Assembly (NCBI RefSeq): GCF_000420865.1
Contig: NZ_ATVT01000012.1
Span: 1 to 64,000 of the forward strand
Source of the DNA: Butyrivibrio sp. XPD2006
GTDB lineage: Bacteria > Bacillota > Clostridia > Lachnospirales > Lachnospiraceae
Direction: 5' to 3'
DNA: 64,000 bases
Each line of letters begins with the position of its first letter. The stretch's first letter is position 1. Made by a program: the position numbers and the translations under genes. The notes beneath the pieces are model-generated. The model was not told where the DNA came from and made no database searches. It was given only the letters and a program-made list of their open reading frames with translations. This document shows, one piece after another, positions 1-6,895 of this stretch.

Positions 1-1
1 C

Positions 2-220
2 GATGATATCAGATACACAGAGGGAATGAAAGATCTTTATTCCCATCGCAAAGAAACAATAGAAAGAATTTTTGGGACCGCCAAAGAAAACCACGGATTC
101 AGATATACACAGATGTATGGCAAGGCGCGTATGGAAATGAAGGTCGCGCTTACCTTTGCGTGTATGAATCTGAAAAAGCTTGCAAGGATCAAGCATGAAT
201 GGCGGTTAGAGATGGCCTGA
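2..220 (+). CDS. IS transposase, C-terminal end only (IS1182-like), cut by window start
   Basis: The reading frame is already open at the first bases and ends at TGA 218-220. About 72 residues are visible. They contain a motif of the form ERIFGTAKENHG followed by a stretch close to ALTFACMNLKKLA, which is typical of the C-terminal end of DDE transposases of the IS1182/DDE_Tnp_1_6 group; the Glu of the motif is the expected third acidic catalytic residue. The catalytic Asp residues would lie upstream of the window. An inverted repeat follows at 275-280/298-303 (TGGTCC/GGACCA) and may belong to the element's right end, but I cannot prove this. The copy may be intact or broken; only its end is visible. 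Confidence 0.75.
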   Translation, partial: DDIRYTEGMKDLYSHRKETIERIFGTAKENHGFRYTQMYGKARMEMKVALTFACMNLKKLARIKHEWRLEMA

Positions 221-320
221 TATAGGCTGTTTCTGACCTTTGTTCTGAACAAAATCCCCATAACATAAGAAAAATGGTCCAGAGAGCTACGCCCTCAGGA
301 CCACTTTGTCTACAGTCTGA

Positions 321-355
321 AAAGGCTGAATCCGGTAGGGTTCAGCCTTTTTATT
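321..355. terminator. Hairpin terminator shared by convergent genes
   Basis: A perfect 10-bp stem (AAAGGCTGAA 321-330 with TTCAGCCTTT 341-350) has a 10-nt loop and is followed by a short T run on the plus strand. It lies between the transposase end and the stop codon of the leftward protease gene, so it can serve both. On the minus strand the T run is interrupted, so the rightward direction looks stronger. Confidence 0.7.
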
Positions 356-1043
356 GATATGCCTGTCTGACTAAAGACGCAGTCAGACACACAGCCTCTG
401 CTTCATCGGAGCCGCCAAGCAGTATTCCAAGGTAGTTACCGGCTTCATCAAAAAGCCCGGTACCCGACATGCCGGGTGTAACAGCGCAGTAGCAGTAGAT
501 CATGTCCATGGCGAAATCTTCGGAATAAACTGAAGGGTTGGCTATGCTTCCGGCATAGATGTCACCTGTATTTGCATCAACCAGGTAGATGGTCTGTCCG
601 GAATACAGTGTGCCGTCAGACTTAGAGGAAACACTTGAACTGGAAGAAATATCTGATACAGAATAGTAATCCGTAGAGATTTCGTTTTTACCAACACCCA
701 GAAAAACGATATCAAGATCTATGTTTTCATTTAATATAGAAGCTTTACCGGATTCATTATTTTCAAACTTAACAATAATATCCTCAGAAGCTCCATCATA
801 GTAGTCTTGAAGTACATGCTTTGCAGTTACTATGGTATAAGAATTCTCATCACTGTCATAAACAGTTCCGCAACCATAGTATTCACCACAGCTTACAGAT
901 ACACATAACTTTTTGATATCAACGTAAGAATCGGCGACGGGATGATTTTCTTTTTTGTCTTTATTCATTTGCTGAGTCCAAATGCCTGCAAACGCAGTGA
1001 TAATGAGCAGGAGACTCATAACGATTCCACATGTTTTTTTCAT
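351..1043 (-). CDS. Membrane-anchored trypsin-like serine protease
   Basis: The 230-residue protein has an N-terminal signal or membrane anchor (residues ~5-22) and a short chymotrypsin-like domain. The catalytic triad is readable: His76 in TAKH, Asp111 in DIVFL and Ser193 in GMSGTG. The domain resembles the protease core of HtrA/DegP, but there is no room for a PDZ domain, so this is a bare S1-family protease. It probably acts on the outer face of the membrane. A Ser-rich stretch (residues ~133-141) lies between Asp and Ser. The gene stands alone on the minus strand, divergent from the VWA lipoprotein gene, with about 108 bp between the two starts. Four cysteines (47, 52, 58 and a pair near 184-186) could form disulphides. 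The substrate is unknown. Confidence 0.75.
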   Translation of the reverse strand: MKKTCGIVMSLLLIITAFAGIWTQQMNKDKKENHPVADSYVDIKKLCVSVSCGEYYGCGTVYDSDENSYTIVTAKHVLQDYYDGASEDIIVKFENNESGKASILNENIDLDIVFLGVGKNEISTDYYSVSDISSSSSVSSKSDGTLYSGQTIYLVDANTGDIYAGSIANPSVYSEDFAMDMIYCYCAVTPGMSGTGLFDEAGNYLGILLGGSDEAEAVCLTASLVRQAYQ

Positions 1044-1151
1044 AACAAAATAATTATCAAAAAAAAGTTTTATTTTTGCAACATTTTCTTTTCCCGGTCT
1101 GTATACAGGTTAGAAAGGCAAAAAACTTGCCGCAAATCGGAGGGAAAAATT

Positions 1152-2870
1152 ATGAAAAAGCATTACAGATCTTTATCGGTACTATTAACTGCCGGCATGA
1201 TGGCCGGAGCACTTGCCGGATGCGGACAATCGGCGAGAATGACAGAAACTGCCACATCACCGTCACCGGCTGAGTCAGAGAGCCCGGCTACTTCAAGCAG
1301 CCCGGCATATTACAATGACGTTCAAGCTGAAGAGGCTTGCTCAGAGCCTGTTACCGGCTCAAAGGGAAACAGCATTTTAGATATGTTTGGTTCATCTGAC
1401 AGTAGCAGCAACTCAACCTACACTTATACTCCTGCTGATTATCCTGATGTAACGATTGTACCTGAGTACAACACAGAGTCTTACGACAAACCTGATGAAA
1501 ACGGATTCTTCCTTTCACAGGGGCAGCCTCTTTCAACTTTTGCAGCGGATGTGGATACAGCATCTTACACTAATATAAGAAGAATGATAGAGTCCGGCTA
1601 CAGCGCAAGCGATATCAATCCTGAAGCAGTAAGACCTGAGGAGTTCATCAACTATTTCTCCTATGATCTGAACGGCCCTGACAAGGGTGAGAAATTCGGA
1701 GTAACCACTGAGGTTGCAGCCTGCCCATGGAATGCTGAGCACCAGCTTATGTTTGTGGGAGTCAAGGCTGAGGATGAACTTGACGGCGAGCTTCCTAAGA
1801 GCAACCTTGTATTTCTTATCGATGTTTCAGGATCCATGAACAGCGAGAACAAACTTCCGCTTCTTCAGAAGTCATTTAAGGACCTTGTAGATAATCTTCC
1901 GGGTGACGGAACAGTTTCAATTGTTACATATGCCAGCAGAGAAGAAGTTATCCTGGACGGTACGAGCATGTCAGACAAAAAGGCGATCAAGTCTGCAATC
2001 AGTAAGCTCAGCGCAGGCGGAAGCACAGCAGGACAGGCCGGAATGGAAATGGCCTATGAGATTGCAAAAGACAACTTCATCGAAGGCGGAAACAACCGTG
2101 TCATCATGGCAACAGACGGAGACCTCAACGTAGGTATTTCAGATCCCGATGAACTTGAGAGATTTATTAAGAAGAAAAAGGACGATGGCATTTACCTTTC
2201 AGTACTCGGCTTTGGCGAAGGAAACTACAAGGATGACAAACTCCAGGCTCTTGCAGATTATGGCAACGGAAACTATTCATATATAGATTGTGAGTCTGAG
2301 GCACACAAGGTTCTTGTCGATGAGATGAGTTCAACACTTGTAACAGTAGCCAAGGATGTTAAGTTCCAGATTGAGTTCAACCCTGCAATTGTAAATGCAT
2401 ACAGACTCATCGGTTATGAAAACAGAGTAATGGATGCTGTAGACTTTAACAACGACAAGAAGGATGGCGGTGAAGTCGGTGCCGGTCATGAAGTTGTAGC
2501 TCTTTATGAGATCATTCCGACAGGTGCGAAGTCTTCAATAGATCTTAAGTATCAGCCCGCCAATGAGCAGATTCCCGATACCGGTTCCGATGACTATGCT
2601 ACCATCAAGATCCGCTACAAGGAGCCCGATGAGGATACATCAAAGCTCGTGTCCTATGTTGTTAACAATGAGAAGTTCACAGACACACCAAGTGATAATC
2701 TCGCATTTGCAGGTCTTGTCTCAGAGTTCGCAATGCTCCTTTCAGACAGCGACTATTCAGGAACAATCAGTTACAAAGATATTCTGAAGGCTTATAAAGA
2801 CATTGAAAACACCGATGATTATAAAGATGAGTTCTACAATCTTGTAAGAATGGTGGAAAAGAGAAGCTGA
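1152..2870 (+). CDS. VWA-domain lipoprotein (YfbK-like)
   Basis: I place the start at ATG 1152, with ribosome binding site GGAGGG at 1139-1144. The 572-residue product has a lipobox LAGC with Cys24 as the lipidated residue. A Ser/Thr/Pro-rich linker (~25-110) follows. Next come the N-terminal domain typical of YfbK proteins, a von Willebrand A domain with the metal-binding MIDAS motif DVSGSM at residues 224-229, and a C-terminal DUF3520-like region. Such proteins are surface-attached metal-dependent adhesion or scaffold proteins, and their ligands are mostly unknown. The gene is followed after 47 bp by an ECF sigma factor and a probable anti-sigma gene, so it may be a target or sensor of that system. 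The hairpin at 2881-2914 ends its transcript or couples it to the sigma gene. A longer upstream reading frame has no good start signal. Confidence 0.85.
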   Translation: MKKHYRSLSVLLTAGMMAGALAGCGQSARMTETATSPSPAESESPATSSSPAYYNDVQAEEACSEPVTGSKGNSILDMFGSSDSSSNSTYTYTPADYPDVTIVPEYNTESYDKPDENGFFLSQGQPLSTFAADVDTASYTNIRRMIESGYSASDINPEAVRPEEFINYFSYDLNGPDKGEKFGVTTEVAACPWNAEHQLMFVGVKAEDELDGELPKSNLVFLIDVSGSMNSENKLPLLQKSFKDLVDNLPGDGTVSIVTYASREEVILDGTSMSDKKAIKSAISKLSAGGSTAGQAGMEMAYEIAKDNFIEGGNNRVIMATDGDLNVGISDPDELERFIKKKKDDGIYLSVLGFGEGNYKDDKLQALADYGNGNYSYIDCESEAHKVLVDEMSSTLVTVAKDVKFQIEFNPAIVNAYRLIGYENRVMDAVDFNNDKKDGGEVGAGHEVVALYEIIPTGAKSSIDLKYQPANEQIPDTGSDDYATIKIRYKEPDEDTSKLVSYVVNNEKFTDTPSDNLAFAGLVSEFAMLLSDSDYSGTISYKDILKAYKDIENTDDYKDEFYNLVRMVEKRS

Positions 2871-2880
2871 TATGATATAC

Positions 2881-2917
2881 TATCTCCCGGGGGCTAAATG
2901 ACCCCGGGGAGATATTT
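2881..2917 (+). promoter_or_regulatory. Strong hairpin covering the sigma gene's ribosome binding site
   Basis: Bases 2881-2892 pair with 2902-2914 over 12 base pairs with one bulged G. The loop is 9 nt and a short TTT follows. The only plausible Shine-Dalgarno sequence of the sigma gene (GGGGAG 2906-2911) lies inside the 3' arm. It can act as a weak terminator after the VWA gene, as a translational lock on the sigma gene, or both. Confidence 0.6.
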
Positions 2918-3439
2918 ATGTTTAGATTCGTTTTCAGATTTTTAAATTTATTTTGCGGAGGGCCACCGCCTGAGAGTGTGGCCGAAGTTATGGAGAGACA
3001 CGGAAACAGGATTTTGCGTGTTGCTTATTCATACCTTCACAATATGGAAGATGCGGAGGATATTTTGCAGGATACGCTGATCAAATATATACAGAGCAGC
3101 CCTGATTTTAACGGCCCGGAGCATGAGAAAGCCTGGCTTATAACTGTGGCATCAAATCTGAGCAAGAATAAGATCAAATACAATAAGGTCAGGGAAACCG
3201 ATGAACTCGCGGAGGAGCTTGTAGGCAGAGAGGATGAGGATCTTGCCTTTGTATGGGAAGCAGTTAAGCAGCTTCCTGTTAAGTACAGAGAAGTGGTCCA
3301 TCTCTTTTACCAGGAGGGATATTCAACGGGGGAGATATCGAAAATTCTTGACCGTAAGGAGGCTACAGTCAGATCTGACCTTTTGCGGGCAAGGAAGCAG
3401 TTAAAAGAAATACTGAAGGAGGCGTACGATTTTGAGTAA
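2918..3439 (+). CDS. ECF-type sigma-70 family sigma factor
   Basis: The 173-residue protein has sigma region 2 (residues ~24-85, with the core-binding stretch DAEDILQDTLIKY) and sigma region 4 (~110-170) with a helix-turn-helix ending in EATVRSDLLRARKQL. There is no region 1 or 3, which fits the extracytoplasmic-function class. It should direct RNA polymerase to a small regulon in response to an envelope signal. The next gene overlaps it by 8 bp and encodes a membrane protein, the classic arrangement for an anti-sigma factor. The upstream VWA lipoprotein may belong to the same surface-sensing unit. Translation may be limited by the hairpin that hides its ribosome binding site. The hydrophobic first 15 residues are unusual for a sigma factor, so a later start is possible. 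Confidence 0.88.
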   Translation: MFRFVFRFLNLFCGGPPPESVAEVMERHGNRILRVAYSYLHNMEDAEDILQDTLIKYIQSSPDFNGPEHEKAWLITVASNLSKNKIKYNKVRETDELAEELVGREDEDLAFVWEAVKQLPVKYREVVHLFYQEGYSTGEISKILDRKEATVRSDLLRARKQLKEILKEAYDFE

Positions 3440-4001
3440 GTATCAAGAAGTAATGAATCATATTGAAGTCGACGACGAGATGAAAAAGCGCATCCTTCAG
3501 AATGTACAGAGCAAGCTGGAGGAAGCTCCTGAGGCTGATATTCCTAAGGCTGATATACCCAAGGCCAAGGTCGTTCCGTTTCGAAAATATGCAGCTATAG
3601 CTGCTACTTTTGCAGTGCTTCTTTTGGGAAGCTATGCTGTGATGCAGGTCACAGGCGGTATCGGCCATATGTCCGGATCCACTTCTGTCTACGAGGAAGC
3701 AGCGTCTTCTTCAGAAGCACCTGCAATGGAGGCGGAAGCTGATTATGCGGCAGAAGCCCCTGCGATGGAGGAGGCTGCGGATGCATCGGCTGTAGAAGAG
3801 GCAGCTGAGGCTACAGCTGATAAGGCCGGTCAGAAGCCGGTTATGGAAGCTTCGGCTAAGCCGGTGGTACAGGAGGTTATCAATCATGCGGCACCGCCTC
3901 AGGATTCTGATGAACCTGTGTTAATAATAGCGGTATCTGCTGTGGTTGCAGCGCTTGTTCTGGCGGCAATAATAATGTTTGTTATAAAAAAGAAAAGATG
4001 A
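3432..4001 (+). CDS. Probable anti-sigma factor, two-TM membrane protein
   Basis: I start it at TTG 3432 because AGGAGG at 3417-3422 sits 9 nt upstream; an ATG at 3453 has no comparable site. The 189-residue product has a cytosolic N-terminal segment of about 55 residues and a first membrane helix (~56-75). An Ala/Glu-rich low-complexity stretch (~85-140) follows, with repeated APAMEEAA-like units. A second membrane helix near the C-terminus ends in KKKR. The overlap with the sigma gene and this topology suggest that it holds the sigma factor at the membrane. No zinc-binding anti-sigma motif is visible, so the role rests on context. The Ala/Glu region is probably a flexible extracytoplasmic linker. 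Confidence 0.65.
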   Translation: MSKYQEVMNHIEVDDEMKKRILQNVQSKLEEAPEADIPKADIPKAKVVPFRKYAAIAATFAVLLLGSYAVMQVTGGIGHMSGSTSVYEEAASSSEAPAMEAEADYAAEAPAMEEAADASAVEEAAEATADKAGQKPVMEASAKPVVQEVINHAAPPQDSDEPVLIIAVSAVVAALVLAAIIMFVIKKKR

Positions 4002-4007
4002 TATAAT
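3979..4007 (+). promoter_or_regulatory. rnpB promoter
   Basis: TTGTTA (3979-3984), a 17-bp spacer and a perfect TATAAT (4002-4007) predict a start at about 4014-4016. This matches the first base of the P1 helix of RNase P RNA. The promoter lies in the last codons of the anti-sigma gene and just after them. Confidence 0.8.
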
Positions 4008-4015
4008 GTGTTTCC

Positions 4016-4371
4016 TAATGAGCAGGATGGATGATCGCTGCCGCACAGACGAAAGGGTGCGGGAGAGGAAAGTCCGGGCTTCACAGGGCAGGATGCCAGA
4101 TAACGTCTGGTGGAGGCAACTCCCAGGATAGTGCAACAGAGATATACCGCCGGATGCCATGCATCCGGTAAGGGTGGAAAGGCAGTGTAAGAGACTACCG
4201 TGCTGGTGGTAACATCAGTAGCCATGTAAACCCCATCCGAAGCAAGACCGAAAAGAGAGCCATGAGCCGGCCCGGTTCACTCTCAGGTGGGTCGCTTGAG
4301 GCTGTTGGTGACAGCAGTCCTAGATAGATGATCATTCACGACATAACCCGGCTTATAGTCCTGCTCATTAA
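4016..4371 (+). ncRNA. rnpB: RNase P RNA, bacterial class A
   Basis: This is the catalytic RNA that trims the 5' leader of tRNA precursors. The conserved blocks are all readable in order: GAGGAAAGTCCGGGCT near the 5' end, ACAGAGATATACCGCC, the GTAAGGGTGGAAAGG segment, TAAGAGACTACCG, GTAAACCCCATCC with AAGCAAGACC, GCTTGAGGC, CCTAGATAGATGA and a 3' block with GACATAACCCGGCTTA. Helix P1 is formed by TAATGAGCAGGA (4016-4027) with TCCTGCTCATTA (4359-4370), which fixes both ends. It has its own strong promoter. The layout follows the ancestral A type rather than the Bacillus B type, as expected for Clostridia. Confidence 0.97.
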
Positions 4372-4462
4372 TAGAATTTTCACACCTTCATAGAAAAAAA
4401 GCTCTTTTCATACCATTTAAACATGGTAAAATGTGGCTATATTCTATGGAGGTGTTTTTTTG

Positions 4463-6871
4463 ATGCAAAAATGGGCAAGACTTAATTATCAGCCTGCACT
4501 ACCACTTAAGGGAGACAGGAGAATCACAGGCAGCAGTGAGCATATTGCTGTATCCAGAAAGGCAGCGCAGGAGGGAATGGTTCTTTTAAAGAATGACGGA
4601 ACACTTCCCCTTAGCTCAGACAAGAAACTTGTCCTCATGGGCAAGGCAGCCGTTGATTACGTAAAAGGCGGCGGAGGATCAGGCGATGTCTATTGCGCCT
4701 ATATCCACTCTTTGTATGACGGCCTGAAAGCCAAGGGCGTCTCAATCTTTGAACCCATGATCAATTTATATAAAGATGAAATGAAGAAGCAGTATGATTC
4801 CGGAAGAGTTCCCGGAATGACAGAAGAGGTGGCACTGCCTCCAGATATGCTTAAAGAGGCAGCAGAATTTTCTGATACTGCTATTGTTATGATTAGCAGA
4901 TTTTCCGGCGAGGGCTGGGATCGCAGCAGCATTGAGTGCAACAATGAATTCAATCCATGGCCTCAGAGCAGGAGTATGCCTTCCTTCTCATCAGAGATAT
5001 TCCCTGATGGAGATTTCTATCTTTCTGCCAAGGAAAAAGAAATGATAAAGGCTGCCAAGGACAATTTTAAGAATGTCATTGCTGTCCTTAATGTTGGCGG
5101 AGTCATCGACTGCAGCTTTATTGCAAAAGACGAGGCTATAAACGCAGCTCTTTACATGAACCAGGGCGGAATGGAAGGCGGAGATGCAGCAGCAGACATA
5201 CTTCTCGGAGAAGTCAATCCTTCAGGTAAGCTTGCGGATACCTTTGCTGCAAGACTTGAGGACTATCCTTCAACAGAGAATTTCCATGAGTCCTTTGACT
5301 ATGTGGAGTACACAGAGGACATTTATGTCGGCTACAGATATTTTGAGACCATTCCGGGAGCAGAGGATAAGGTAATCTATCCCTTCGGATTTGGACTTTC
5401 ATATACAACCTTTGACATCGCGGTTCTCGGGGCAAAAGAGCTTGAGGACGGCTTTAGTTTTGATGTAAAGGTTACAAATACAGGAAAGGTTTCAGGTAAG
5501 GAAGTTGTACAGCTCTACTTCAGAGCGCCTCAGGGCAAGCTCGGAAAGCCTGAGAGAGCCCTCGGAGACTTTGTTAAGACAAAAGAGCTCAGCGCCGGCG
5601 AGAGTCAGCAGATAACTCTTAAAGTTACCAGGAAGGCTATGGCTTCTTACGATGATCTTGGAAAGGTATCAGAAGCTGCTTACGTACTCGAGAAGGGAAG
5701 CTATGAGTTCTTTATCGGAAACAGCGTAAGAGATGCTGCAAAGACAGACTTTACCTGGGAGAATGCTGAGGACATCACCATTGAGAAGCTCAGTCACAAG
5801 GCGGCACCTGTATCACTTAAAAAGAGAATGTTATCTGACGGCACCTATGAGGAGCTTCCTCTTGGTACTGCCAGAGACTTAAACGAATGTATATTTGAGA
5901 AGATGGAGCCCGGAACTGAAGAGGCACTTACTCCATATGAGAGAAGCAGGCAGATGCACTATCTCACAAGACCTTTCAAGGAAGGTGTTAAGACTTTCTA
6001 TGATGTGGCAGAGGGCAAAGCTACCCTGGATGAATTCATGGCGCAGCTTTCTGATGAAGACCTGATCCACCTTGTCGGCGGTCAGCCCAATACAGGTGTT
6101 GGAAATGTCTTTGGAATGGGCAATCTTCCGGAGTACGGTGTTCCGAATGCTCAGACATCTGACGGACCTGCAGGTGTTCGTATTGCTCCTGAGACAGGAG
6201 TTCTTACAACAGCTTTCCCATGCTCTACACTTATAGCATGTACCTGGAACCGTGAGATTGCTGAAGAGATCGGACGTGCAGGCGGTGAGGAGCTCAAGGA
6301 GAACAATCTCTGCGTATGGCTTACACCTGCCATCAATATTCACAGAAACCCTATGTGCGGAAGAAACTTTGAGTATTACTCAGAAGATCCTTACCTCACA
6401 GGAAGAATGGCAGCAGCCATGGTAAGAGGAATCCAGAGCAATAATGTTGGAGCAAGTGTCAAGCACTTTGCATGCAACAACAAAGAGACAAACAGAAAGC
6501 ACAGTGATTCAAGAGTTTCTGAGAGAGCTCTCAGAGAGATTTATCTTAAGGCTTTCGAGATCATAGTAGGTGAGGCCGAGCCATATACAATCATGTCTTC
6601 CTACAATGCCATCAATGGTCAGAGGGCTTCCGAGAACAGAGATCTTCTCACAGGAATCCTTCGTGAGGAGTGGGGATACAAGGGAATGGTAACCTCCGAC
6701 TGGTGGACAAGAGGAGAGCACTACAAGGAGATCAAGGCAGGTAATGATCTTAAGATGGCCTGTGGATTCCCTGAAAGAGTTAAGAAAGCAATGGACATGG
6801 GAGCTCTGACAAGAGCTGATCTTGAGCCTTGTGCAAGAAATATACTGAATACAATTTTGAAATTTGACTAA
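4463..6871 (+). CDS. GH3 beta-glucosidase with swapped domain order
   Basis: The start is ATG 4463, 8 nt after GGAGGTG (4448-4454). The 802-residue enzyme has no signal peptide, so it acts in the cytosol. Normally GH3 enzymes begin with the TIM barrel. Here the alpha/beta sandwich (GH3_C, ~20-320) comes first, then a fibronectin III-like domain (~325-420), and the barrel last (~525-790). The barrel holds KHFACNN (from ~667) and the nucleophile Asp746 in VTSDWW. This permuted order is known from Butyrivibrio and Ruminococcus albus beta-glucosidases. It should release glucose from the non-reducing ends of beta-linked gluco-oligosaccharides. The next gene follows after 24 bp and is a GH94 phosphorylase, so hydrolytic and phosphorolytic routes are encoded together. 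A TAAAAT box at 4427-4432 may be the -10 of its promoter. Confidence 0.93.
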   Translation: MQKWARLNYQPALPLKGDRRITGSSEHIAVSRKAAQEGMVLLKNDGTLPLSSDKKLVLMGKAAVDYVKGGGGSGDVYCAYIHSLYDGLKAKGVSIFEPMINLYKDEMKKQYDSGRVPGMTEEVALPPDMLKEAAEFSDTAIVMISRFSGEGWDRSSIECNNEFNPWPQSRSMPSFSSEIFPDGDFYLSAKEKEMIKAAKDNFKNVIAVLNVGGVIDCSFIAKDEAINAALYMNQGGMEGGDAAADILLGEVNPSGKLADTFAARLEDYPSTENFHESFDYVEYTEDIYVGYRYFETIPGAEDKVIYPFGFGLSYTTFDIAVLGAKELEDGFSFDVKVTNTGKVSGKEVVQLYFRAPQGKLGKPERALGDFVKTKELSAGESQQITLKVTRKAMASYDDLGKVSEAAYVLEKGSYEFFIGNSVRDAAKTDFTWENAEDITIEKLSHKAAPVSLKKRMLSDGTYEELPLGTARDLNECIFEKMEPGTEEALTPYERSRQMHYLTRPFKEGVKTFYDVAEGKATLDEFMAQLSDEDLIHLVGGQPNTGVGNVFGMGNLPEYGVPNAQTSDGPAGVRIAPETGVLTTAFPCSTLIACTWNREIAEEIGRAGGEELKENNLCVWLTPAINIHRNPMCGRNFEYYSEDPYLTGRMAAAMVRGIQSNNVGASVKHFACNNKETNRKHSDSRVSERALREIYLKAFEIIVGEAEPYTIMSSYNAINGQRASENRDLLTGILREEWGYKGMVTSDWWTRGEHYKEIKAGNDLKMACGFPERVKKAMDMGALTRADLEPCARNILNTILKFD

Positions 6872-6895
6872 GACTACCTCGAAAGGACAATAAAC

